A stretch of 64,000 nt of DNA from an uncultured Lachnospiraceae bacterium (GCA_946491665.1 CAMLYL010000001.1:1-64000), one strand, 5' to 3'. Shown: positions 25,350 through 34,468, counted from the stretch's first letter. Notes: generated from the letters alone by a model not told the origin. Numbers and translations are program-made.

Positions 25350-27086
25350 CTATTCTTCTGCCGCTGCAGACGCATTTTTCAGCTTCTGCGCCTCTTCCGT
25401 CAGCCGGTTAATGGTGTCGGCAAAGGAAATGTCCTCCGGGCAGCGCTGCATACATCTTCCGCAGCCCACGCACATATGCTCGTTTCCGCCAAACCGTTTA
25501 TTATAATCATATACCTTGTGCAGTGTTTTATAGCGCATCATCTGTCTCGGGAACTTCCGCGCAATATTTCCTCCTGCCGTTTTTGAAAAGTCCGGAATCA
25601 TACAGGAAGACCAGAGACGACGGCGCTCTCCCTTTCTGCTGTTCTCCTGATTCAGGAAATCCACGGTCTCAAAACAGCTGCAGGTGGGGCAGACGGTATT
25701 GCATCCTCCGCAGGAGATGCACTTATCATCATAATCCTTCCACATATCCAGATCAGCGATCTGGCGGAGCATGGCGCTGTCCGTAATTTCCGGAACCGTA
25801 ACCTTTCTTTCATTTTCCATAATAAACTGCGGCTCATACTCACAGGTCTTCGCCCAGTCGAAATATTCCGCGAACTCCGCATCTTTGATTTTCAGCAGAA
25901 TCTCATTGCCGCTCAGTCTGCAGGCTACACTGTAATAATCCGCTTTATTTGTTTTCATGGATACGCAGAAACAATTATCCCAGCTCTGCTCACACTCCAT
26001 CATAAAAATCTTCACCCGGCTCCGGTTCCGGCTGTAATAAGTATCCGCCACACCTCCGTTTGCCAGGAACATATTATCCAGACGCTTCAGACCGTTGACA
26101 TCACAGGGACGCGCAAAAATAATGATTCCTTTCGGATCTGAGGATACACTCTCCCGGCAGGTATCTTCATCAAATTTGAAGATGGGCTGAGATACCGGAA
26201 AAATGACCTCCTTGGGAGAGAAGTCTGACTGTCGGTCTGTAACAATCTCCTCCAGCGAACTGATCTCCTGATAACGGATCAGACCATCTGTCTCCCACCG
26301 TCCACGGTCCGGCCGGTGAACCGGCGCATAAATGCGATACTCATTCTTCAGCTTCCGCAGGGTTCGGTTCATCAGTTCTCTGCTGATCCGGCAGCTTCTG
26401 GAATAGGCAGTCCCGGACTTTCTGTCCACAATCATCCGGTCCAGAATAAAACTGTCAAGCTGCAGGAATCCCGTAGTCAGCTGACCTACCATACGATAAA
26501 ATTCCGTATCCGCACATTCCTTGATTTTCAGACAGAACTCCGGCGCCCAGTTTAACAGATGTGTGTTCAGAAACGCCTTCTGCTCCTCCAGTCCGGTCAG
26601 AGTTTCTGTATACTCGCTGGTCTCATCACAGAGATAAGCCATATACTCCATCTCCATGGAGATATGATCCTCCAGCCAGTCTCCAGCTTCATCATTCCGC
26701 TCTATGCCTTTCGCCTCGTAGATCTCACAGACCTGGCTCCAGGCATCCTGCATCATAATGTGCTTCGGACTGGTATAAACTGACTCATAAGGGAAAGCAG
26801 CGTCCCCCTGAGCAACGCCTGCGCCCAGGAAGGTCTTTGCATAATCCGCCGCCAGATCCTCCAGACTCTCTCCTGCATCATACTCGAAATATTCATTGAG
26901 ACGGATCAGAGCATCCTGGAATTCTGTCAGCGCATTTTCTTCCCGGTCCGCCGGGAATTCAATATGTTTTAACTGCTCAAAAAACTCTTCATCAATTTCC
27001 GACGCGAAAAATCTGGCAAAAAACTGATAGAGATCGCGTCTGTTTTTCATCAGTCTCTGAAAGTCTGTTTTATTAGATATGCTCAT
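25350..27086 (-). CDS. Fusion of TorD-like chaperone domain and AsrA-like ferredoxin subunit
   Basis: The 578-residue protein has two parts. Residues about 1-205 are all-helical and resemble the TorD/DmsD molybdoenzyme chaperone family (YQFFARFFAS, DYAKTFLGAG, FPYESVYTSPKHIMMQDAW). From about 210 onward it is AsrA-like, with PVSQPIFKF, RPCDVNGLKRLD and two C-terminal ferredoxin motifs, CISCGGCNTVCPTC and CVGCGRCMQRCP. ATG 27086 follows GGGGAGG and overlaps the end of the Fe-S subunit gene; the track start adds 11 residues. The fusion joins assembly of the molybdoenzyme and its electron supply in one polypeptide. I do not know this combination as a described family. Confidence 0.82.
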   Translation of the reverse strand: MSISNKTDFQRLMKNRRDLYQFFARFFASEIDEEFFEQLKHIEFPADREENALTEFQDALIRLNEYFEYDAGESLEDLAADYAKTFLGAGVAQGDAAFPYESVYTSPKHIMMQDAWSQVCEIYEAKGIERNDEAGDWLEDHISMEMEYMAYLCDETSEYTETLTGLEEQKAFLNTHLLNWAPEFCLKIKECADTEFYRMVGQLTTGFLQLDSFILDRMIVDRKSGTAYSRSCRISRELMNRTLRKLKNEYRIYAPVHRPDRGRWETDGLIRYQEISSLEEIVTDRQSDFSPKEVIFPVSQPIFKFDEDTCRESVSSDPKGIIIFARPCDVNGLKRLDNMFLANGGVADTYYSRNRSRVKIFMMECEQSWDNCFCVSMKTNKADYYSVACRLSGNEILLKIKDAEFAEYFDWAKTCEYEPQFIMENERKVTVPEITDSAMLRQIADLDMWKDYDDKCISCGGCNTVCPTCSCFETVDFLNQENSRKGERRRLWSSCMIPDFSKTAGGNIARKFPRQMMRYKTLHKVYDYNKRFGGNEHMCVGCGRCMQRCPEDISFADTINRLTEEAQKLKNASAAAEE

Positions 27087-27708
27087 AGTATCTGCCTCCC
27101 CGTCCAAAAGAAACCTCATCCAGTTCCGGCGGAAGAATATCCTGCCACTGGGCGTTTTTCAGTATATACCGGGTAGAAGGACCGTTTCCGAAATCTCTCA
27201 GACGGTATACATTTTCCTCTCCCGCTTCCCGAAGCAGTCTGGAAACCTCGCTGCCCGGATCGTTGATATCTCCATAATGAAGCGCTTTTCCGGAACAGTT
27301 TTTCACGCAGGCCGGATCCTCGCCCTCCTCACGGAGCTGAGCGCAGATGGTGCATTTGTCCATGGCCCGCTGCGTCTCGCTGAATGTGTTGGCATGGTAG
27401 GGACATTCTTTATTGCAGCTGTGGCAGCCGATACATTTCTTCGTCTCAATACGGACCACACCGTCTTCTTTGCTTTTATATACGGCTCCGGAAGGGCAGA
27501 CCCGTACGCAGACCGGATTCTCACACTGCTGACACATCGTAGGAAGAAAATACATCTGCAGATCCGGATAGGTTCCGAAAGGTCCAACCGCACGTACTTT
27601 CGTCCGGTCAGATCCCAGAGTCGTTCCGTTTTCCATTTTGCAGGCCACCTGACATCCCTTGCATCCGATGCAGCGGTCCAGCTCTATTACAAATGCGTAC
27701 TGTTTCAT
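27073..27708 (-). CDS. Four-cluster ferredoxin subunit (DmsB/PsrB-like)
   Basis: The 211-residue protein has four Cys groups for [4Fe-4S] clusters: CIGCKGCQVAC, CQQCENPVCVRVC, CIGCHSCNKEC and CTICAQL with CVKNC. It has no membrane segment or signal peptide. It should relay electrons between the AsrA-like fusion protein and the molybdenum subunit. ATG 27708 overlaps the stop of the upstream molybdoenzyme gene (ATGA) and has GAGGAGGTGG upstream; the track start at 27750 is too early. Unlike AthS it has no Cna-like tail. Confidence 0.9.
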   Translation of the reverse strand: MKQYAFVIELDRCIGCKGCQVACKMENGTTLGSDRTKVRAVGPFGTYPDLQMYFLPTMCQQCENPVCVRVCPSGAVYKSKEDGVVRIETKKCIGCHSCNKECPYHANTFSETQRAMDKCTICAQLREEGEDPACVKNCSGKALHYGDINDPGSEVSRLLREAGEENVYRLRDFGNGPSTRYILKNAQWQDILPPELDEVSFGRGGRYYEHI

Positions 27709-30383
27709 AATGCCACCTCCTCTGTAGGATCGCTGGGCTGTGCCAGCCACTGAGTGAAATCATGGGGATTCTGCCAGATTCCTTCCGGCGCCTCCTCTGC
27801 CGGATATACTTTCACCAGGAACGCCCGCAGAGTATAAGTTCCAACCACATCATTAAAAGGAGCATCCGCTTTGGTCAGTACATTCACATTTGTCTCCATC
27901 CAGCCGTGGGTCTTTGTTCCAAGAGTTTCCGGATTCCAGAACCGCTCCATATAAACCACGCCCGGCTTGATTCCCTGCGTCACAGAGACAACCGCCCGGA
28001 TTCTTCCGCGCTTTGACTCCACCCAGGCCCAGCTTCCATCTTCAAGACCATATTTTTCCGCATCATCCGGGAACATCCACAGCTCCGGCACCGGATAAAT
28101 CTCGCGCAGCCAGGGCACATTCCTCAGAGTATTATGATGGAAGAACGGAACACGTCCATTTGTCATAACCAGCGGATATTCTTTCGCCAGCCCTTCCGTA
28201 TCTCTGGGGCTTTCCGCCGGCTCCAGATAATAGGGCAGCGGCTCATAATCTTTCGATGCGGGAGGGAGCTCACATTTTGCAAAAGGCTGTCCGGTACGTC
28301 CCAGAGTAATCATACTCTCCAGATAAATCTCACATTTTTTCGAAGGTGTCGCAAATCCCTGGGGCAGATTCGTCTTCGGGTCTTTCTTCTTATATACATA
28401 GTACTCCTTCCACTCTTCCTTCGGCATATAAGTGTAAGGCGTAATTTCCTTCAGAGTCTCAAAGTCCAGCCCTACACGGGACAGGAAATGATCCCACAGA
28501 TCCGTCACCTTATCCCAGTAGGGGAGATCCTTGCCCATGTACTCCGCGTCAAAAGCTTTGGCACAATCCTCGTCGCCCAGCTCGCCGCAGCGCTTCGCGA
28601 TCTTCGCCCAGATCAGAGTTTCATCCATGGTCTCCCACAGATGGGTCACCTGCTGTCTGGCGCAGAGCGTGTTACATGTCTCCACAATCATGTCAGTTTC
28701 CAGCCATTCCTCCGTGGGAAGCAGGATATCCGCATAAGCTGAAAAAGAAGTGGGATACATATACATATGTACGATAAAATCCAGCTCGTCAATCACCCGC
28801 TTTACCTTCTGGCTGTCAGCCACCGCCGCCATCTTATTTCCGGAACGGTCAATCCATACTCTGGGCTTATAAGGCTTCCCGGTCAGAACCGCATCCATAA
28901 TACTGGTGATATGGCCGGCATACCAGATATGCAGACCCTTGTGTTCAATACCTCCCAGCCGTTTCTTCAGCTGCTCATCCGGAAGCTTATCTGCAGCAAT
29001 GGGAACCGGATAGTTCGGCATATCAAACACCCCGCTGGTCTTAAACCGCTGAAGAAGCGCGCCGGGACGCTCCACATTTCCCATCAGCAGATCCAGTGTG
29101 GCGGTACTCATGGCTGCCTGAACTGAGTTCGGCGTCTGGTCCGTGCTGACGCCGATGGCAATACCGCTGGGCGTCTGCTCCGCATACAGACGGATTGCTT
29201 TCTCAATCTGTTTCGGATCCAGCTCACAGATCTCAGCCGCATACTCCAGTGTATACTGCTCTGCCTGTTCCCACAGAAGCTGGAAACCTGTTTTGTAGGT
29301 CTTTCCTTCATATATATATGTACCCTGCAGAGCCGGCTGGAGCTGATCATCCCAGGGATACTCCATGGGCTTCGGCTGACCGGTCAGTTCATCCCATACC
29401 ACAAAGGTATCCGGAATATCCGGATCTTCGCTGATCTGATCCCGCCAGAACATCTTTGTCTCCGCGTCAACCAGATACGGCAGATTCGTCCATTTCATCA
29501 CAAACTCTTCATCGTAGAGTTTTTCTTCCATAATAAAGCGGATCCATGCAAGCATCAGCGCCACATCCGTACCCGGACGAATCGGAAGCCAGACATCCGC
29601 CTTCGCAGCATCCGGAGTCATACGGGGATCAATCACTACCGTTTTCACACCGTTTGCACGCAGATCCACCACTGCTCCGCCGCCGCTGGCCGGACAGGAG
29701 TAGGAAGGATCTGTTCCCCACAAAACAAGAGTTTTTATGGGAGTATCTTCCGTATCATAAATCTCGAGAGAATTGGAATCTGCAATACTGGGATCTACGC
29801 CGCCGTACATCATGGTATAAGCCAGCACACGGGGCAGATAGCACTGAGCGCAACCGGGCTCAAACCAGTTGGGCGTGCCGAAAATATTACAGAAACGGGC
29901 GATACTCCAGATCTCCGGATTCCCGCCTCCTCCGGTAGAACAGAACACAGTCTCCGCACCATACTTCTGTTTTGTCTCTACTAATTTATGTGCAATGATA
30001 TCAATCGCCTTTTCCCAGGAAATCCGGCGCCACTTATTGGCTCCCCGTTTTCCCACCCGCATCATTGGATACTTGTTCCGATTGGGATGGTACAGAGCCT
30101 GAATGCCGGAAAGTCCCTTTGCGCACATCCTGCCTTTGCTCATACGGTCCTCCGGATTGCCTTCCAGCTTGATCACCCGGCCGTTTTTCACGGTAGCGAT
30201 CACACCGCAGTTGGCAATGCAGGCCCGGCAGCAGGTCTTTACCCGGCGGATCTCATCTTCCGTTGTCTTATTCTCCTGTTTCGCTTTCCGGAACATTCGG
30301 GTATTTCCGGTGGCAAAACGCAGCCCCCTTACACTGGTGGCCGCCAGGAAGTCCATACTGGAAATTTCTATTTTCTCTCCCAT
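27705..30383 (-). CDS. Molybdopterin oxidoreductase, catechol-dehydroxylase-like catalytic subunit
   Basis: The 892-residue DMSO-reductase-family protein has an N-terminal [4Fe-4S] motif (CRACIANC, then C in GRMCAKG about 27 residues later), the Mo-proximal segment NWFEPGCAQCYLPR with a Cys as likely metal ligand, and a C-terminal MGD-binding domain. The general look resembles gut catechol dehydroxylases, but the substrate is unknown. The N-terminus SSMDFLAATSVRGL resembles a Tat signal (SRRDFLxATxxxGL) whose twin arginines are lost, so it should stay in the cytoplasm. ATG 30383 follows GGAGGG. With the FeS, TorD-AsrA and AsrB-like partners it would reduce its substrate using NAD(P)H. Confidence 0.85.
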   Translation of the reverse strand: MGEKIEISSMDFLAATSVRGLRFATGNTRMFRKAKQENKTTEDEIRRVKTCCRACIANCGVIATVKNGRVIKLEGNPEDRMSKGRMCAKGLSGIQALYHPNRNKYPMMRVGKRGANKWRRISWEKAIDIIAHKLVETKQKYGAETVFCSTGGGGNPEIWSIARFCNIFGTPNWFEPGCAQCYLPRVLAYTMMYGGVDPSIADSNSLEIYDTEDTPIKTLVLWGTDPSYSCPASGGGAVVDLRANGVKTVVIDPRMTPDAAKADVWLPIRPGTDVALMLAWIRFIMEEKLYDEEFVMKWTNLPYLVDAETKMFWRDQISEDPDIPDTFVVWDELTGQPKPMEYPWDDQLQPALQGTYIYEGKTYKTGFQLLWEQAEQYTLEYAAEICELDPKQIEKAIRLYAEQTPSGIAIGVSTDQTPNSVQAAMSTATLDLLMGNVERPGALLQRFKTSGVFDMPNYPVPIAADKLPDEQLKKRLGGIEHKGLHIWYAGHITSIMDAVLTGKPYKPRVWIDRSGNKMAAVADSQKVKRVIDELDFIVHMYMYPTSFSAYADILLPTEEWLETDMIVETCNTLCARQQVTHLWETMDETLIWAKIAKRCGELGDEDCAKAFDAEYMGKDLPYWDKVTDLWDHFLSRVGLDFETLKEITPYTYMPKEEWKEYYVYKKKDPKTNLPQGFATPSKKCEIYLESMITLGRTGQPFAKCELPPASKDYEPLPYYLEPAESPRDTEGLAKEYPLVMTNGRVPFFHHNTLRNVPWLREIYPVPELWMFPDDAEKYGLEDGSWAWVESKRGRIRAVVSVTQGIKPGVVYMERFWNPETLGTKTHGWMETNVNVLTKADAPFNDVVGTYTLRAFLVKVYPAEEAPEGIWQNPHDFTQWLAQPSDPTEEVAL

Positions 30384-30409
30384 ATTATCCCTCCACAGCC
30401 TTTGTTTCA

Positions 30410-30442
30410 TGGTATACATCGATGAACATTTTTGGTATACCA
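30410..30442. promoter_or_regulatory. Tandem GntR-type operators upstream of the dehydroxylase-like operon
   Basis: TGGTATACCA (30433-30442) and the near-copy TGGTATACAT (30410-30419) lie 23 bp apart, just downstream of the predicted transcription start. This is a position for a repressor roadblock. The motif matches FadR-subgroup GntR sites. Confidence 0.55.
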
Positions 30443-30458
30443 CTTGTATCTGACTTTG

Positions 30459-30487
30459 ATTATATGCCTGCATATGCAAATAGTCAA
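30459..30487 (-). promoter_or_regulatory. Promoter of the dehydroxylase-like operon
   Basis: Minus strand: TTGACT (30482-30487), 17-bp spacer, TATAAT (30459-30464). This is a near-consensus promoter with a normal spacer, unlike the 19-bp MerR-type promoters, so control by repression is more likely. Confidence 0.8.
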
Positions 30488-30632
30488 GACATTTTCAATT
30501 TCTTTTTTACACTATCTTTTTTATTTTTCTTTGTCTAAACTGCTCATAAAACAAAAAAGTCAAGTATAATCTTTTTCTTTTGTTTATAAAATATAAACAA
30601 AAAAAATATTAAAAAATTGTGAAAAAATACAT

Positions 30633-30662
30633 TTTGCTGTATGCCAACTATACAGGTATAGA
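30633..30662 (+). promoter_or_regulatory. ubiD promoter with MerR-type operator
   Basis: A -35-like TTTGCT (30633-30638) is directly followed by GTATGCCAACTATAC (30639-30653), the same GTAT-N7-ATAC dyad as at athL, the symporter and ubiX. The -10 is TATAGA with an 18-bp spacer or ATAGAC with 19. The poor -35 implies activator dependence. Confidence 0.75.
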
Positions 30663-30698
30663 CTAAAGCTATAAATTTTTATGAAGGAGGGAAAGGAT

Positions 30699-32168
30699 AT
30701 GAACAAAGTAGAAGATTTACGTTCTGCCATTGAATTGATCAAATCGATTCCGGGCGAGTATGTCGAGACCGATGTGGAAGTTGATCCGAAAGCGGAACTT
30801 TCCGGTGTATACCGCTACGTAGGAGCTGGCGGAACAGTAATGAGACCTACAAAAATCGGACCTGCCATGGTGTTCAACAATATTAAGGGACATCCCGGCG
30901 CAAGGGTAATCACCGGTATACTGGCAAGCAGAAAGAGGGTTGCTGCTCTGCTGGATACTACTCCGGAAAAGCTGGGCTTTTTCCTGCGTGACGCGGTACA
31001 GAACCCGATTGATCCGATTGACTTCACAGGAGATAAGGTTCCCTGTCAGGAAGTCGTACATCTGGCAACGGAGGAGGGCTTCGACATCCGCAAGCTGGTG
31101 CCGGCTCCCACCAACACTCCGGAAGATGCCGGCCCGTACATTACTATGGGTCTGGCTTACGGCAGCGATCCCGAGACAGGCATCTCAGACGTTACCATTC
31201 ACAGATTCTGTCTCCAGAGCGAGAATGAGCTTTCCATGTGGATTACTCCCGGCGCAAGACATCTGGGTGTTTTCTATGAAAAATATGAGAAGCTTAACAA
31301 ACCCATGCCGATTTCCATCAGCATCGGATTGGATCCGGCTGTTTATCTGGCATCCGGCTTTGAGCCGCCCACAACACCGCTTGGATACAACGAGCTGGCC
31401 TGCGCGGGGGCAATCCGCCAGAAACCGGTAGAGCTCTGCAACTGTATTACTATCGGCGAAAAGGCTATTGCCAATGCAGAATATGTAATTGAAGGTGAGC
31501 TTATGCCTCACGAGCGTGTACCGGAGGATCGCTCCACCGGAACAGGAAAGGCTATGCCGGAATTCCCCGGACAGACCGGTCCCGCTCCCATGGTTCCCAT
31601 TATTAAGGTAAAAGCTGTGACACACAGAATGAACCCGATTATGCAGACTACCATCGGACCTTCCGAGGAGCACGTACATATGGCCGGACTTCCCACAGAG
31701 GCAAGTATTATCAACATGGTTGAGACTGCTATGCCGGGACGTCTGATGAATGTATACGCACATCCTTCAGGAGGCGGAAAATACATGGCTATCATTCAGT
31801 TCAAGAAGAGCATGCCCAGTGATGAGGGACGTCAGCGTCAGGCTGCGCTGCTTGCTTTCTCCGCATTCAGCGAGTTAAAGCATGTAATTCTGGTGGATGA
31901 AGATGTTGATCCGTTTGACAGCAACGATGTTTTATGGGCATTAAACACCCGTTATCAGGGAGATATTGATACTGTCATGATCCCCGGCGTGAGATGCCAT
32001 CCGCTGGATCACACACAGGAAACTGCTTACAATCCCATGATCCGCGACAATGGTATTTCCTGCAAGACGATCTTCGACTGTACGATGCCCTTCTCTCAGA
32101 AGAAGCATTTTGAGAGATCACAGTTCCTGGAGGTTGATCCCAAGCATTGGCTTCCGGATATGTTCTAA
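30699..32168 (+). CDS. lpdC: UbiD-family decarboxylase, probable gallate decarboxylase
   Basis: The 489-residue protein is a UbiD-type, prenylated-FMN-dependent non-oxidative decarboxylase, with the family segment AEYVIEGELMPHERVPED and the GARHLGVFY region. In length and surroundings (ubiX, lpdD) it matches the LpdC group that decarboxylates gallate and protocatechuate. The product from gallate is pyrogallol, the substrate of the transhydroxylase at 13-16 kb, which shares its operator. ATG 30699 follows AAGGAGGG; the track start (30681) lies inside that site. Other hydroxybenzoates cannot be excluded. Confidence 0.88.
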   Translation: MNKVEDLRSAIELIKSIPGEYVETDVEVDPKAELSGVYRYVGAGGTVMRPTKIGPAMVFNNIKGHPGARVITGILASRKRVAALLDTTPEKLGFFLRDAVQNPIDPIDFTGDKVPCQEVVHLATEEGFDIRKLVPAPTNTPEDAGPYITMGLAYGSDPETGISDVTIHRFCLQSENELSMWITPGARHLGVFYEKYEKLNKPMPISISIGLDPAVYLASGFEPPTTPLGYNELACAGAIRQKPVELCNCITIGEKAIANAEYVIEGELMPHERVPEDRSTGTGKAMPEFPGQTGPAPMVPIIKVKAVTHRMNPIMQTTIGPSEEHVHMAGLPTEASIINMVETAMPGRLMNVYAHPSGGGKYMAIIQFKKSMPSDEGRQRQAALLAFSAFSELKHVILVDEDVDPFDSNDVLWALNTRYQGDIDTVMIPGVRCHPLDHTQETAYNPMIRDNGISCKTIFDCTMPFSQKKHFERSQFLEVDPKHWLPDMF

Positions 32169-32211
32169 AAACAAATATGCTTTATAAAGAAAGATAAAAG
32201 AGGAAGATGAG

Positions 32212-33651
32212 ATGAAAGTTTTCAAAAAAGAATACATCCATTATCTGATCGCCCTGATTATCGGTATTGTCATCGCAGTTGCGCTGAAACCGGGTAACGG
32301 GCTGACAGATATCGGTGTTCGTGTAGTTGCCATTATGATTCCGTGTCTGTATCTGTGGCTGACAACAAACACGCACTGGACCAGTTTGCTGGCATTAGGA
32401 CTCCTGGTTATGACACAGGCTATGACGGCCAACGAAGTATGGGCGAACTCCCTTGGACACTTCGTAGTAATTACCGTTCTCTGCTACATGATTCTGAACG
32501 TGTGTCTGAAAGAGACCGGTGTAATCGATAAAATAGCCATATGGTTTGTAACCCGTAAATTCGTACAGGGCAAGCCCTATGCATTTATGGCAATGTTCTT
32601 CGCATCCAACGTAATCATCGGTATGTTCGTAGATAACCTGTCTCTGGCAATTATCTACATCGGACTTACTGAAGTTCTGTGTAAGCAGCTCGGACTGAAG
32701 AAGGGCGATTCTTTCTACACCTGTATGTTCACCGGCGTTATGTTCGGCAACGTACTGCTGTCCATCTGTTCTCCGATCGCGCATGCACTGCCGAACATCA
32801 TCATGGCATCCTGTGAGTCTGTATTCGGTATTACCATTACATACGCACAGTGGCTGGCAGTCGGTGTTCCTTATGCAGCAGTTATGTATGTTGTAATTAT
32901 GCTGATTGTTCTGATCTGGCGTCCTGACACCTCTGCATTCAAGAACTACGATGTAGAGAAAGTAAAAGCAGAGCAGGAGCCTCTGAGCAGAGAAGGTAAG
33001 ATTTCCGCCGCTACATTTATCGTTGTTGTGTTCTTCGTACTGGCGCCTTCACTGCTGAGCAATGTATCCGCATTCTTCTCTTACATGAACAGCATCGGTG
33101 TTGTTATCCCGGCTATTCTGGGTATCGTGTTCCTGGCTCTGATCCGTTCCAACGGCAAAGCAGTCCTGAATGTTCCGGCAGCTATGAAACAGGTTCCGTG
33201 GCCGCCCCTGCTCTTCGCAGGTACCGTGTCCTGCTTCGCAGTGCCGCTGTCTGCAGAGTCCACCGGTATTAATGTATGGCTTGGCAACGTTCTGCAGCCC
33301 GTCATTGGTGATCTTCCGCAGTTCGGAATCATCGCGGTTCTGTTCCTGCTGGCCATCATCATGACAAACTTCCTGTCCAACACAGTTACCATGGTACTGT
33401 TCTTCAATATTGGTGCCGTACTGCTGTCCATTGATCAGGTAAATATGGCTGCATTTACAATCATGGTTTCTATCGCATCCGGTATGGCTGCTGTAACGCC
33501 GTCCGCAGCGGTTCCTTCACCGCTGTTCTTCGGTCCTGGCCATGTAACGATGAAGACTACAGTAAAATATACAACTATATTCGTTGTAATTTCCTTCTTC
33601 ATCTGCCTGCTGTTCATGCCGATTGCAACCAAAATGCTTGGCGGAGTATAA
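32212..33651 (+). CDS. SLC13/DASS-type transporter, probable aromatic acid importer
   Basis: The 479-residue protein has about 12 hydrophobic segments, two related halves and paired re-entrant-like motifs (MFVDNLSLAIIY; MTNFLSNTVTMVLF), as in ion-coupled SLC13/ArsB-like carriers. It starts 43 nt after the decarboxylase gene in the same transcript, so gallate or the decarboxylase substrate is the most likely cargo. An antiport with the decarboxylation product is also conceivable. ATG 32212 follows AGAGGAAG. Confidence 0.82.
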   Translation: MKVFKKEYIHYLIALIIGIVIAVALKPGNGLTDIGVRVVAIMIPCLYLWLTTNTHWTSLLALGLLVMTQAMTANEVWANSLGHFVVITVLCYMILNVCLKETGVIDKIAIWFVTRKFVQGKPYAFMAMFFASNVIIGMFVDNLSLAIIYIGLTEVLCKQLGLKKGDSFYTCMFTGVMFGNVLLSICSPIAHALPNIIMASCESVFGITITYAQWLAVGVPYAAVMYVVIMLIVLIWRPDTSAFKNYDVEKVKAEQEPLSREGKISAATFIVVVFFVLAPSLLSNVSAFFSYMNSIGVVIPAILGIVFLALIRSNGKAVLNVPAAMKQVPWPPLLFAGTVSCFAVPLSAESTGINVWLGNVLQPVIGDLPQFGIIAVLFLLAIIMTNFLSNTVTMVLFFNIGAVLLSIDQVNMAAFTIMVSIASGMAAVTPSAAVPSPLFFGPGHVTMKTTVKYTTIFVVISFFICLLFMPIATKMLGGV

Positions 33652-33726
33652 GACAGATTGTTTCAGGGATTTTTTCAACTCCCCACAATATAGTTCCGAA
33701 AGCCCCAGCGGTTTTCGGAACACCAT

Positions 33727-33761
33727 AAAAGGAGCCTGCCCACAGGGGCAAGCTCCTTTTT
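33727..33761. terminator. Terminator after the transporter gene
   Basis: AAAAGGAGC/GCTCCTTTT with an inner TGCCC/GGGCA stem is followed by T. It lies between the convergent transporter and ubiX genes and can serve both. Confidence 0.8.
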
Positions 33762-33812
33762 CATAACCATTTTTACAATACAGATCAGAACATCTTTTCA
33801 TGCTCTGCGCTT

Positions 33813-34370
33813 TCAGGACCATCTGCGGAATTTTTTTGACTCGATTCCATAAATATCAAGCACCTTCGCTGCAATATGCTCCACCATCTGCTGAATATTC
33901 TCCGGCCGATTATAAAAGGTCAGCATGGGAGGAAGAATAATCGCTCCCATCTGGGACAGTTCCATCATATTCCGCAGGTGAATCGTGTGAAGGGGCGTCT
34001 CCCTTGCCACAAGCACCAGTTTTCTACGCTCCTTCAGCGTCACATCCGCCGCCCGCAGCAGCAGATTATCCGAATACCCGCTGTGAATTCCCGCCACAGT
34101 CTTCATACTGCAGGGAACCACCACCATTCCCTCCGTCTTAAACGTTCCGCTGGCAATAGACGCTCCGATATCATGAAGATCATAGACATGATCCGCCATA
34201 TCCAGAATCTGTTTCGAAGTATACTCTGATTCCAGCTCAATCGTACGCCTTGCTCCATCGGTAACTACAAGGCAGCTTTCCCAGTCCGGGCATTCTTTCA
34301 GTGTCTGCAGAATCTCCACCGCAATCGGTACACCGCTTGCTCCGCTCATTCCAATTACTAATCGTTTCAT
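33813..34370 (-). CDS. ubiX: Flavin prenyltransferase UbiX/Pad1
   Basis: The 185-residue protein opens with MKRLVIGMSGASG, the FMN-binding signature of UbiX, and has VVPCSMKTVAGIHSGYSDNLLLRAADV and the RETPLHTIHLRNM segment. It makes prenylated FMN for the UbiD enzyme nearby. ATG 34370 follows AAAGGAGAG. Its promoter holds the best copy of the MerR-type operator. It corresponds to the LpdB subunit in gallate/tannin loci of lactobacilli. Confidence 0.95.
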   Translation of the reverse strand: MKRLVIGMSGASGVPIAVEILQTLKECPDWESCLVVTDGARRTIELESEYTSKQILDMADHVYDLHDIGASIASGTFKTEGMVVVPCSMKTVAGIHSGYSDNLLLRAADVTLKERRKLVLVARETPLHTIHLRNMMELSQMGAIILPPMLTFYNRPENIQQMVEHIAAKVLDIYGIESKKFRRWS

Positions 34371-34390
34371 CTTATCTCTCCTTTGTTCCT

Positions 34391-34421
34391 ATTATAAACA
34401 GTATAGTAAATATACTGTCAA
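34391..34421 (-). promoter_or_regulatory. ubiX promoter with MerR-type operator
   Basis: Minus strand: TTGACA (34416-34421), 19-bp spacer, TATAAT (34391-34396), both boxes consensus. The dyad GTATATTTACTATAC (34401-34415 in reverse) abuts the -35 box. With perfect boxes only the spacer length keeps basal activity low, as expected for MerR control. Confidence 0.87.
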
Positions 34422-34468
34422 TGCCCTTTCTCCTTTTCAGCGCCAGGGAAAAAATTTGCGGTTTCATA

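Noticed and set aside
24549-27086. Anaerobic sulfite reductase operon
   Set aside because: AsrA- and AsrB-like proteins are present but there is no siroheme AsrC subunit, and a TorD domain plus a molybdoenzyme are in the same operon.
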